Below are positions 9,356 through 16,911 of a DNA stretch of 64,000 bases, piece by piece. Both the position numbers and the translations under genes were made by a program. Positions within the stretch are counted from its first letter, which is position 1; the number at the start of each line of letters is the position of its first letter. The stretch covers positions 62,001 to 126,000 of the forward strand of contig NZ_FPAT01000012.1 of assembly GCF_900116555.1 (NCBI RefSeq), given 5' to 3'. Under the pieces are notes generated by a model. The model was given only the letters and a program-made list of their open reading frames with translations, was not told the origin of the DNA and made no database searches. The DNA comes from Actinopolyspora lacussalsi subsp. righensis (GTDB lineage: Bacteria > Actinomycetota > Actinomycetes > Mycobacteriales > Pseudonocardiaceae).

Positions 9356-9529
9356 GCCGAAACCATGCACAGCGGAACGGCTCCCGGTCGACCACCGAAT
9401 TCTTTGGCGGGTACTAACCGGGCTTATAGCCGCACGGAACGAGCCCCGCTGCTGTGCGGAACTATGATCGAAACCACTGACGTGGGCGGGCGGGACCGGC
9501 GAGCGCGGGCGCGAACACGATCGCACCGC

Positions 9530-10453
9530 TCAGCCGTCGGCGGCCGTCTCCGCACCGATCCTGCCGAACGTCTCCAGCAACAGCGCGGTGGCCGGTATCC
9601 GATGCTGCTCCCACAAGGCGTAGGCCGTCACCCTGCGGGGACGCAGCCCTTCCACCCGTATGCCGACCACATCGGGGTGCCGCAGGAAGGAGAGCACCAG
9701 CGAGGGCATCAACGCGATCCCCACACCCGCGGCCACCAGCCCCTGTACCGCCAGGTTGTCGTCCGTCGTGAAGGCGATGTCCGGCTCGAACCCCGCACTC
9801 CCGCAGGAGCGCAGGAAGTGGTCCCGACATCTCGGACAACCCGCGATCCAGCGTTGTCCGGCCAGTTCCCCCAGCTCGACCGAGTCGCGACCGGCCAGCG
9901 GGTGCGCCACCTGCAGCACCGCCACCATCGGATCGTCCAGCACGTCGGTCCCGGTGATGTCGTCTCCCGTGACGTCGTCTCCGGGGGACTCCTCGGTTTC
10001 GGGGTAGCTGAAGGCCAGCGCGACATCGCACTCCCCCCGACGCAGCGCCTCCAGCGAGTCGGGGGGCTCGGCCTCGCTGAGCTGGATGCGCAGCTCCGGG
10101 TGGCTTTCCGTGATCCGCGCGACCGCACTGGGCACCAGCGTGGCGCTGGCGCTGGGGAAGGCGCACAGCCGGATGCTGCCGCGGCGCAGCTCGCGAACCG
10201 CGGTGATCTTGTTGGCCGCCGCGGTGAGGTCCTCGACCACCGTATCGGCGTGCCCGGCCAGGATCCGGCCCGCTTCGGTGAGTTCCAGTCCCCCGCCCGC
10301 GCGCAGGAACAGCGGAGTCCCCAGCGCTCGCTCCAGAGCACGCATCTGCTGGCTCACGGCGGGCTGGCTGTAGCCGAGGCTGCGCGCCGCCGCCGTGTAG
10401 GAACCGGTGCGCACCACCTCGTGAAACACGCCGATGTAGCGGGGATCGACCAT
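9530..10453 (-). CDS. LysR-family transcriptional regulator
   Basis: A 307-residue LysR-type regulator with the N-terminal winged helix-turn-helix (residues 1-60; TGSYTAAARSLGYSQPAVSQ) and an effector-binding domain. That domain contains a stretch rich in Asp, Glu and Thr near residues 155-175 and a CPRC pair near 205-208, which could be thiol- or metal-responsive. TATGCT (minus strand, 10460-10465) ends six bases before ATG 10453, so the mRNA may be leaderless. The promoter lies inside the left 56-bp repeat that bounds the abi cassette. The dioxygenase-like gene downstream is a plausible target; this is inference. Confidence 0.88.
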   Translation of the reverse strand: MVDPRYIGVFHEVVRTGSYTAAARSLGYSQPAVSQQMRALERALGTPLFLRAGGGLELTEAGRILAGHADTVVEDLTAAANKITAVRELRRGSIRLCAFPSASATLVPSAVARITESHPELRIQLSEAEPPDSLEALRRGECDVALAFSYPETEESPGDDVTGDDITGTDVLDDPMVAVLQVAHPLAGRDSVELGELAGQRWIAGCPRCRDHFLRSCGSAGFEPDIAFTTDDNLAVQGLVAAGVGIALMPSLVLSFLRHPDVVGIRVEGLRPRRVTAYALWEQHRIPATALLLETFGRIGAETAADG

Positions 10454-10460
10454 TACCGCA

Positions 10461-10516
10461 GCATACGAGCCGATCAGCACCGGACGCACCACCGTGTGAC
10501 CGACTCGCGCCGCGCA
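10461..10516. repeat. Left direct repeat (56 bp) of the abi cassette
   Basis: Matches 11346-11401 in the same orientation with two mismatches in 56 positions. It ends three bases before the abi stop codon and overlaps the predicted LysR promoter. With its partner it brackets the abi gene, the divergent RNA and the terminator. Confidence 0.9.
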
Positions 10517-10519
10517 CGT

Positions 10520-11206
10520 CTACGGGTAAGGACGTTCGATCGGGCAGGCGACCAGCACCGCTGACACACGGCACTCCTCGGCTACCCAGTCGGGAAGATC
10601 ACTTCGAACGAAACCGAGCAGAGTCATGATGTCGTCGTGGCGCTCTTTCAGCGGTTGGTTCCAAATACGTTCGTGATGAGCCAACCTGTTCCGGAACTCG
10701 TGCAGCCGGGTCACCGGCTGTTCGACGACCGTTCGGGCCCGAGTGGGTGCGACTGGAAAACCGCGAGCGAGATCGGGCCACAGGGTGGTCGCATAACGCC
10801 TCGCCAGCAGAAAACGCCAGAATCCGAAGGAAAGCTCGCTCAGAATCTGGCCGTCACTGGCGGTCTTTCCCTTGCGGTTGACGCGTTGACGGGCCTCCGT
10901 GATCTCTCGGCGAGCTCGATGGTCGAGTTCCCGGTTCGGATCGTCCAACCAGGAACCGGCTCGCCCGGCAGTCGCGTGACGAACCGCGAGACGTCTCGCC
11001 AAGACGTTGCGCAGCACTATCTCCAGATGACTCAGGGTCTCCCAGAATGCGCCGCTGATCCGGGTGTTCCAGCGGTACAGCTCCAACGCGATGTCCGGGT
11101 CACCACCGCAGGCATCCAGATAACCCCGCATCCGGGGAACTCCGAACAGCGAGAACAGGGTGTCGTTCCCGGTTTCGCCGGAGTCCTGATTGTCGACGGA
11201 ACGCAC
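10520..11206 (-). CDS. Abi_2-family (AbiD/AbiF-like) HEPN protein, probable phage defence toxin
   Basis: A 228-residue protein of the Abi_2 type. The C-terminal half carries RNRLAHHERIW (near residues 173-183), the R-x4-H motif of HEPN ribonucleases. The N-terminal half has the family pattern LELYRWNTRISGAFWETL and HLEIVLRNVLARRL. Proteins of this family cause abortive infection or act as RNA-degrading toxins. GTG 11206 is preceded by TACGAT (minus strand, 11214-11219) at seven bases, suggesting a leaderless mRNA. A structured RNA is predicted on the opposite strand immediately upstream, and the whole unit lies between 56-bp direct repeats, so it was probably acquired. RNase activity is family knowledge, not shown here. 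Confidence 0.78.
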   Translation of the reverse strand: MRSVDNQDSGETGNDTLFSLFGVPRMRGYLDACGGDPDIALELYRWNTRISGAFWETLSHLEIVLRNVLARRLAVRHATAGRAGSWLDDPNRELDHRARREITEARQRVNRKGKTASDGQILSELSFGFWRFLLARRYATTLWPDLARGFPVAPTRARTVVEQPVTRLHEFRNRLAHHERIWNQPLKERHDDIMTLLGFVRSDLPDWVAEECRVSAVLVACPIERPYP

Positions 11207-11218
11207 GGCGCGTATCGT
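11190..11218 (+). promoter_or_regulatory. Promoter of the divergent structured RNA
   Basis: TTGTCG at 11190-11195, a 17-bp spacer and TATCGT at 11213-11218 on the plus strand. The -10 element overlaps, in opposite orientation, the -10 element proposed for the abi gene (11214-11219), so the two promoters would compete. Confidence 0.5.
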
Positions 11219-11224
11219 AGTGGC

Positions 11225-11325
11225 CGAAGGTTCCGGGACGGTCCCTGGTAGTCACTTTCCGTGACAGGCCATACCGCTGGGACTGTGGCTTGAGAAGGTG
11301 CCGCCCCGCGGGGCGGCACCTTTTT
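11225..11325 (+). ncRNA. Predicted structured RNA next to the abi gene (antitoxin candidate)
   Basis: A transcript of about 100 nt is predicted from the promoter at 11190-11218 to the terminator at 11297-11325. It folds into successive short stems: GGG/CCC around 11235-11245, GTCAC/GTGAC at 11251-11265, GCCA/TGGC at 11268-11289, then the terminator hairpin. No coding frame of note is present. Abi_2/AbiF-type HEPN proteins have, as I recall from recent work, been linked to adjacent RNAs that restrain them, which makes this a candidate RNA antitoxin. Existence of the transcript is inferred. Confidence 0.45.
11297..11325 (+). terminator. Strong intrinsic terminator
   Basis: A perfect 24-base palindrome (11297-11320; arms GGTGCCGCCCCG and its complement) followed directly by TTTTT. 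The T run is on the plus strand although both flanking genes are on the minus strand, so it serves a plus-strand transcript, most simply the RNA at 11225. Confidence 0.85.
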
Positions 11326-11345
11326 CTTCCCGGGAGCGGAGTCCG

Positions 11346-11401
11346 GCACACGAGCCGATCAGCACCGGACGCACCACCGTGTGACCGGCTCGCGCCGCGC
11401 A
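11346..11401. repeat. Right direct repeat (56 bp) of the abi cassette
   Basis: The second copy of the 10461-10516 sequence. It sits between the terminator and the end of the S9 peptidase gene. The 829 bp between the two copies hold only the abi gene, the RNA and the terminator. Confidence 0.9.
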
Positions 11402-11412
11402 TCGGCAGTCGC

Positions 11413-13257
11413 TCAGCGGCTCCCCACCGTCCGCCTGGCGAAGTGGATCTCGGTAGCCACCTGCTTGAGGGTCTCGGCGATGACCAGTGAACCGTGCCCG
11501 GCGTCGTAGCGGTAGAACTCGAACGGCACCTCCCGCTCCCCCAGCCGGTCGAGGTAGTTCAGCACCTGCTGGATCGGGCACCGTGGATCGTTGTCCCCCG
11601 CGAGGACCAGTACCGGGGCCCGCACCCGATCGACATGGGTGATGGGGGAGCACTCCCGGTAGACCTCCGGGATCTCCTCGGGCGAACCTCCGAACAGCGC
11701 TCTGTCGTAGGCACGCAGCGGCTCCATCTCGTCGGCGAAGGCCGAGACGTAGTCGGCCACGGGCACACCTGCCACTCCACTGGCCCAGCGGTCCGGCTGG
11801 GTCCCCAGCGCGAGCAGCGTGAGGTACCCGCCCCAGGAGGCACCGGCGACCACGCTGAGTTCCGGGGTGGTCAGCCCGTTGTCGATCGCCCAGTCCTGCA
11901 CCAGGGCCACGTCCTCCAGCTCGGTGAGGCCGGGGCGTCCCTCGATCGCATCGCGCCAGGCCGAGCCGTAACCGGTGGAGCCCCGGTAGTTCACCTCCAC
12001 CACCGCGAACCCGGCTTCCAGCCAAGCGGCGCGGTAGGAGGAGAACCGGTCCTCGTCGGCCGCGTGCGGCCCGCCGTGCAGACTGAACACCGTGGGGAGC
12101 GGCCCGCCGCCGGCGCCTTCCGGGCGAGCGAGCAACGCGTGCACCGTGTCGTTGGGACCGTGGGGAACCGGCACGAACACGTCCTCGACCGGCTGCGACT
12201 CGGGGGGCCGAACCCCACCGGGGGTCAACAGCACGCTGTCCTCGCCGCTCGACGAGAGCACCCGCACCCGGCCGGGCACCGCGGCCGAGGACCAGGTGTA
12301 CTCCACGGCGCCGTCCGGCCGTACGGAAGCCGCCCCCACGGTGCCCTTCGAGGTGGGCAGCTGAACGAGCGTGCCGCTCGCGATCTCGTAGCGGTACAGC
12401 GTCGTGCGCGCCTGGTGCGTGTGCGCGATCAGCAGTGCCGAACCGTCCGGGTACCAGTCGGCCGCGACCTCACCGGGCAGGCCGAGGTCGAGTTCGGTCT
12501 CGGTGTCGGTGGCGACGTCCCAGATGAGCAGTTCCTCGCGACCGTACCGCTCGTGCGAGACGAGCAGCCTGGTGTCGCCGGAGACCGGTGCGAAGTCCAG
12601 CGCGCCCAGCCCCAGGCCGGAGCCGTCCCACTTCTCGGCGAGCTTCGTCCCGTCGGCACTGCGCAGCACGCGCAGCGCGGGGTGCCTGCTGTCGCCGTGC
12701 TCGGAATGGGACAGCACCAGCAGGCTCTCGTCCCAGGACATCCCCGTCAGGCCGCCGTCCTGCTCGTGCTGGTAGATCACCGTGGGAGCCGCACTCTCGC
12801 GGGAGATCCAGACGGTGACCCCGTCGTCGGTGGACATCCCGACCGCGAGCACGCTCGATCCCAGTTCCAACCCGGCCGGATATCCCGCGTGAGTGCCGGG
12901 CAGCGCTTCGACGGCTGCCGTGTCGTGCTTGTCGAACGGCTCGCTGCGCCACACGCCGAACTCGTCGCCGTCGGTGTCGTCGAACCACCAGATGTGCTCG
13001 CCGTCGGCGGCGAGCGTGCCGTGGAACGTGCCGTTCGGCCGGTCGGTGACCTGCCGGTGGGAGTCGTCGGCGCGGTCCCAGGCGTAGAGTTCCCAGGTCC
13101 CGCTCACGTTCGACACGTACAGGCTCCGTTCCGGAGCGTCCCGTGCCCAGTCCGGCATCGAGACGCGGGGGGCGCTGAAACGCGCACGCCAGCGCTCCTC
13201 CTTGTCCGCGTCGTCGAACAGGGTCGCTGGGATCTCGGCGCTGGGATACGTGCTCAC
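11413..13257 (-). CDS. S9 family peptidase (prolyl oligopeptidase/acylaminoacyl-peptidase type)
   Basis: A 614-residue cytosolic serine peptidase. An N-terminal beta-propeller (about residues 20-340, repeated DG/WSPDG-like blades such as AADWYPDGSALLIAH) precedes an alpha/beta-hydrolase domain. The latter contains the oxyanion motif LHGGPH, the nucleophile elbow GASWGGYL, the Asp region GDNDPRCP and the His in DAGHGS. Such enzymes cut short peptides or acyl-peptides. The GTG at 13257 gives MSTYPSAEIP, a plausible start; the frame is open to 13368 but that extension is unlike coding sequence. No signal peptide. Confidence 0.88.
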   Translation of the reverse strand: MSTYPSAEIPATLFDDADKEERWRARFSAPRVSMPDWARDAPERSLYVSNVSGTWELYAWDRADDSHRQVTDRPNGTFHGTLAADGEHIWWFDDTDGDEFGVWRSEPFDKHDTAAVEALPGTHAGYPAGLELGSSVLAVGMSTDDGVTVWISRESAAPTVIYQHEQDGGLTGMSWDESLLVLSHSEHGDSRHPALRVLRSADGTKLAEKWDGSGLGLGALDFAPVSGDTRLLVSHERYGREELLIWDVATDTETELDLGLPGEVAADWYPDGSALLIAHTHQARTTLYRYEIASGTLVQLPTSKGTVGAASVRPDGAVEYTWSSAAVPGRVRVLSSSGEDSVLLTPGGVRPPESQPVEDVFVPVPHGPNDTVHALLARPEGAGGGPLPTVFSLHGGPHAADEDRFSSYRAAWLEAGFAVVEVNYRGSTGYGSAWRDAIEGRPGLTELEDVALVQDWAIDNGLTTPELSVVAGASWGGYLTLLALGTQPDRWASGVAGVPVADYVSAFADEMEPLRAYDRALFGGSPEEIPEVYRECSPITHVDRVRAPVLVLAGDNDPRCPIQQVLNYLDRLGEREVPFEFYRYDAGHGSLVIAETLKQVATEIHFARRTVGSR

Positions 13258-13548
13258 GACACCGATACTGCCCGATCGGGCAACCTCACCGGCAACGGGG
13301 ATGCCGAGTCCCACGAGTGGGGAGGGCCCCACCGCCGGACGTATCCCACGACCAGGTGAGGGATACAAGCCGGTCGAAGGATTGTCACTTCGCCGACGAG
13401 TCAGGATGATCGAGACGTTTCGCGCTACCGGAACTCATCGAGAAGAAGAACTCACCGGAAAACCCGAGTGCCCGGAGTCCCACGAGGAGCGCCGGGAACG
13501 GCGGGTCCCGAGCACGCACAACCTCCCGCGAGCTCATGTGGAGCAGTA

Positions 13549-14562
13549 ATGATCTACGGAATCGACGTTTCGCACTATCAGGGCTCGTTCGACATGCACC
13601 GGGCTCGGGCCGAGGATTTCGAGTTCGTGTTCATCAAGGCCACGGAGGGCACCGGATTCGTCGACGCGAGGTTCAAGGCCAATCTGGCGTCCGCGCGTGC
13701 GGCCGGGCTGCTGGTAGCCGCCTACCACTACCAGCGGGAGGACTACTCGGCGACGGCGCAGGCCGACCACGTCGCCCGGGTGGTGCCCCCCGAAGTACCG
13801 GTGATCCTGGACGTGGAGGAGGGCGGCGGTGGAACCCGACTGACCGGTGAGCTGCTGGGCGAGCTGCGCGCCCGCGGCTTCGGAACCCCGTTGCTCTACC
13901 TGCCCGAGTGGTACTGGCAGCGCCTGGGAAGGCCGGACCTGTCCGGATTCCCACCACTGTGGAAGTCCCGCTACCCGGACAACAACGGCGGTTACGCCAG
14001 TGAGATCTACCAACGCGTACCCGAACACTTCTGGAGCGACTACGGCAACAATCGGGTGGCCGTGCTGCAGTTCACCAGCTCCGCCACCGTCGCGGGCCAG
14101 CGCCCCGTCGACGCCAACGCCTACCGGGGGACCCGTCAACAGCTGGAAGCACTGCTCGATCCACGGGGAGAAGACATGCGTGACGACGAACGAAACGCCA
14201 TTTTCAGCATTCTGGAACAACTCACCGGCAGCCGCGTGCCCGGCCAGTACCCCGGTTGGAAGTCCCAGGTGAACAGCGAGGTGAGCCTGACCACGCTCGA
14301 TTTCATCAGGGCCATCGACAAGCACACCTTCCGGCTGCACCAGCGGTACGCCAAGAACGCCGCCACGACACAGCAGGAAGGTAACGGGCACGAGCAGGAG
14401 GAGGCGGCCGAGCAGGTGCTGCGGACGATGATCTCCGAGGCGGTCACGGCTTCGCTGGGAGCCGACGATCCGCGGCACGAGGACGTGGTCGACGCCGTTA
14501 CGGCGCGGCTGAGCGCGTCGGTGCCGTACCAGCAGGTCGAAGCGACCCGGAGTGACAACTGA
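13549..14562 (+). CDS. GH25 lysozyme-like protein without signal peptide
   Basis: A 337-residue protein with an N-terminal GH25 domain (residues 1-205): IYGIDVSHYQG (Asp6), FVFIKATEGTGFVD, and ILDVEEG with Asp88 and Glu90 as the catalytic pair. GH25 enzymes cut the MurNAc-GlcNAc bond. The C-terminal 125 residues are charged and helical (PGQYPGWKSQVNSEVSLTTL), resembling linker regions of phage-derived endolysins. GGAG lies five bases before ATG 13549. No signal peptide or membrane anchor is present, so export would need a holin-like or other route. A phage origin is possible, but no other phage gene is nearby. Confidence 0.8.
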   Translation: MIYGIDVSHYQGSFDMHRARAEDFEFVFIKATEGTGFVDARFKANLASARAAGLLVAAYHYQREDYSATAQADHVARVVPPEVPVILDVEEGGGGTRLTGELLGELRARGFGTPLLYLPEWYWQRLGRPDLSGFPPLWKSRYPDNNGGYASEIYQRVPEHFWSDYGNNRVAVLQFTSSATVAGQRPVDANAYRGTRQQLEALLDPRGEDMRDDERNAIFSILEQLTGSRVPGQYPGWKSQVNSEVSLTTLDFIRAIDKHTFRLHQRYAKNAATTQQEGNGHEQEEAAEQVLRTMISEAVTASLGADDPRHEDVVDAVTARLSASVPYQQVEATRSDN

Positions 14563-14697
14563 GGGGAGTGACAACTGAGGGTTCGCGCTCGAGTGACGGA
14601 GCCGCTCCCCGGTGGAATCTCCGGGGTGCCTCACCACGGGCGCCCCGACATCGGGTAGGCCCGGAGCCGGGCTGGACACAGCACCCGGTAAGCGAAT

Positions 14698-14738
14698 GAA
14701 AATCCGGCTGCCGACTCCGGAAGAGTCGACAGCCGGAT
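14698..14738 (-). terminator. Intrinsic terminator of the tRNA-Pro gene
   Basis: Arms of 16 bases at 14702-14717 and 14723-14738 with one mismatch, loop of five, followed on the minus strand by TTTTCATTC. It lies 9 bp beyond the tRNA 3' end. Confidence 0.8.
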
Positions 14739-14746
14739 CCTTGTTG

Positions 14747-14820
14747 TCGGGGTGGCGGGATTTGAACCCACGACCTCCTCGACCCGAACGAGGCGCGCTC
14801 CCAAACTGCGCTACACCCCG
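14747..14820 (-). tRNA. tRNA-Pro (CGG)
   Basis: A 74-nt cloverleaf. The acceptor arm CGGGGTG pairs with CACCCCG, the anticodon stem CCTCG/CGAGG closes the loop TTCGGGT (anticodon CGG), and the T arm contains GGTTCAAATCC. CCA is not encoded. A terminator hairpin follows at 14698-14738. Confidence 0.95.
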
Positions 14821-14905
14821 GTACCCCACCGAAACCATCTAATCGGCGGTTACCACTGGCTGTGCCGACAACGCGGTGGATCACCGTGTGACGGCACGAC
14901 AAAGT

Positions 14906-15868
14906 CTATCCCACGCCCGTGCCGGATTCGACAGGGGTCCCCGTAATGGAGTGAGCGGGGTGCTCCTCGGGCCGCTGCGAACGCGGTACCAGCGTCAACA
15001 GCGTCGCCTCCGGTGGGCAGGCGAACCGCACGGGGGCGTAGGGCGAGGTTCCTAGCCCGGCCGAGACGTGCAGCCGCATGTGCTCACCCCACTCGGAGGG
15101 CCCCTTGGCGCGCCCCCGGTCCAACTCACAGTTGGTCACGATCGCGCCGAAGCCCGGGACGCAGAGCTGCCCGCCGTGGGTGTGCCCCGCGAGCACCAGG
15201 TCGTAGCCGTCACCGTCGAAGGCGTCCAGCACCCTGGGTTCCGGCGAGTGGGTGACGCCCAGACTCAGCCCGACCTCGGCGGGCGGCTTCCCCTCGATCT
15301 CCGAGTAGCGGTCCCGCTTGAGATGCGGATCGTCCAGCCCGGCGGTGTGAACGGTGACCCCACCCACCGTCAACTGTCGCCGCCGATGTGTCAGATCCAG
15401 CCAGCCGCGTTCCGTCATGGCGGCACGCAGATCCCGCCACGGCAACGGCCTTCCCCTGATGCGCTTCTTCTTGCCGGAGGGCAGCAGATACCGTGCCGGG
15501 TTCTTGGGTTTCGGGGCGTAGTAGTCGTTGCTGCCGAACACGAACATCCCCGGGCGGTCCAACAACGGCCCCAGCGCCCGCAACACCGCCGGGACGGCCT
15601 GCGGATGCGCCAGATTGTCGCCGGTGTTGACGACCAGGTCGGGTTCGAGCTCGTCGAGCGCGGCGACCCAGCGCTGCTTGGAGGTCTGGTTCGGGGTCAT
15701 GTGCAGGTCCGAGATGTGCAGCACCCGAAGCCGCGGACTCGACTCTTCGAGTACCGGCAGTGTGGCCTTGCGCAGTGTCCAGTGCGTGCGCTCGATTCCC
15801 GCCGCGTAACCGAGCGCCGAGGCCCCGAGAGCACCGGTGGCGAGCAGAGTACGACCGAAGGTGTTCAC
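14906..15868 (-). CDS. Membrane-anchored metallophosphoesterase (YkuE/Rv3683-like)
   Basis: A calcineurin-like phosphoesterase of 320 residues. An N-terminal hydrophobic segment (residues 5-22, LLATGALGASALGYAAG) anchors it. The metal-binding motifs are in order: SDLHM, NTGDN, GSNDYY, VTHSPEP and AGHTHGGQ. Substrate unknown; relatives act on UDP-linked or nucleotide substrates. GTG 15868 is favoured since TAGGCT (minus strand, 15876-15881) lies seven bases before it, a leaderless arrangement, and the open frame further upstream runs through repeat sequence. In mycobacteria the homologue lies beside ponA2 as here, with only yqeY between. Confidence 0.85.
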   Translation of the reverse strand: MNTFGRTLLATGALGASALGYAAGIERTHWTLRKATLPVLEESSPRLRVLHISDLHMTPNQTSKQRWVAALDELEPDLVVNTGDNLAHPQAVPAVLRALGPLLDRPGMFVFGSNDYYAPKPKNPARYLLPSGKKKRIRGRPLPWRDLRAAMTERGWLDLTHRRRQLTVGGVTVHTAGLDDPHLKRDRYSEIEGKPPAEVGLSLGVTHSPEPRVLDAFDGDGYDLVLAGHTHGGQLCVPGFGAIVTNCELDRGRAKGPSEWGEHMRLHVSAGLGTSPYAPVRFACPPEATLLTLVPRSQRPEEHPAHSITGTPVESGTGVG

Positions 15869-15957
15869 AGCGTCCAGCCTACGAGAACGCACAGATCCGA
15901 GCCGCGTGGCGGTCGCGTGTTCCCGCCCCCGTCGGGACTCCGTTTCGCGGGCGCGGC

Positions 15958-16212
15958 GATTTCTCGCGAAATTGACACCCCGGTGCGGCGGCGTGCCCCG
16001 AGCTCCGTCGATTTCTCGCGAAATCGCCGGGGCCTTGCCGCCGCGATGCCGAACCCCCACCACGCCCGCGGGCCGCACTCCGACCACCCTCGCAGCAGTA
16101 CCGACCGCGGTTCTCCGGTGCGGCTCTCGCGAGGAAGGCCCGACGTTGTGTAGTAACTACCCGATGTCGGGCCTCCCCGGAGCGAGAGCCGCACCGGAGG
16201 TTCCGCTACAGC
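15958..16212. repeat. Element A, copy 1 (palindromes plus long hairpin)
   Basis: The 400-bp gap between the phosphoesterase and yqeY holds no gene but this element. Two palindromes of the GATTTC-TCGC-GAAATC type (15958-15973, 16010-16025) are followed by a hairpin at about 16111-16209 whose outer arms contain GCGGCTCTCGC and its complement and whose inner arms are AGGCCCGAC/GTCGGGCCT. Further copies lie at 19962-20143, 40030-40240, 41950-42181 and 54545-54727. Confidence 0.85.
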
Positions 16213-16255
16213 ACCAACTACGAAAACCGAGAGGCCCCGCACTCCATCTCTCCGG

Positions 16256-16261
16256 GATAAT
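16256..16261 (+). promoter_or_regulatory. -10 element of leaderless yqeY
   Basis: GATAAT ends six bases before ATG 16268, placing the transcription start at the A of the start codon. No ribosome binding site precedes the gene, consistent with a leaderless mRNA. Confidence 0.55.
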
Positions 16262-16267
16262 CGGGCC

Positions 16268-16738
16268 ATGTCCGAGTTGAAGGAACGCCTGCGGGCCGAC
16301 ATGACCGCGGCGATGAAGGAACGGGAAACCACCCGCACCGGGGTGCTCCGGATGGCGCTGTCCGCGATCGGTGCCGAGGAGGTTTCCGGGCAACAAGCAC
16401 GCGAGCTCTCCGACGAGGAGGTTCGGGGGGTTCTTTCCAAGGAGGTCAAGAAGCGGGACGAATCCGCCGCGGCTTTCGAGTCGGCGGGGCGTGCCGAACA
16501 GGCGGCGGCTGAGCGCGCCGAGGGTGACATCCTCCGGGAGTACCTGCCCACGCAGCTCGACGACGAAGAACTCACCCGATTGGCGAAGGAGGCGGTGAGC
16601 GAGGTCGCGGCCGAGATCGGTGAGACGCCGGGTCCGAAGCAGATGGGTCAGGTCATGAAAATCGCGAACGCCAAGGTCGCGGGACAGGCCGAAGGGGGCA
16701 GGGTCGCGGCCGCGGTGAAAGCCGAACTCAACGGCTGA
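16268..16738 (+). CDS. GatB/YqeY domain protein
   Basis: A 156-residue YqeY-type protein, related to the C-terminal tail domain of the GatB amidotransferase subunit and able in principle to bind tRNA. Visible hallmarks are LKERLRADMTAAMKERE at the start, TGVLRMALSAI, ILREYLPTQLDDEEL in the middle and GPKQMGQVMKIANAKVAGQA near the end. Full length for the family. Exact role unknown. Confidence 0.9.
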   Translation: MSELKERLRADMTAAMKERETTRTGVLRMALSAIGAEEVSGQQARELSDEEVRGVLSKEVKKRDESAAAFESAGRAEQAAAERAEGDILREYLPTQLDDEELTRLAKEAVSEVAAEIGETPGPKQMGQVMKIANAKVAGQAEGGRVAAAVKAELNG

Positions 16739-16798
16739 CCCTCACCCCATCGAAGCTTTCCCCGATCACCCCGCACGGAGCGCTGGGCCTTCACGAAG

Positions 16799-16825
16799 CG
16801 CTCGGGTGGTGGAACCACCCGAGCG
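16799..16825. terminator. Hairpin between convergent yqeY and ponA2
   Basis: Arms CGCTCGGGTGG and CCACCCGAGCG (11 bp, perfect) with a five-base loop, no T run. Lying between two converging genes it probably stops transcription from both sides. Confidence 0.6.
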
Positions 16826-16911
16826 CCCCACGAGGCCCGTACCGGAGAGCTGGAGCCCCTCCCGAGAGCTGAATCCCGCCCGAGAACTGGAGCCCGATCG
16901 GAGAACTCCGG

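Noticed and set aside
11494-13359. A 621-residue open frame on the plus strand
   Set aside because: It is the antisense of the S9 peptidase gene; the minus-strand product has a complete propeller and catalytic triad, and the plus-strand product has no known domain and an odd composition.
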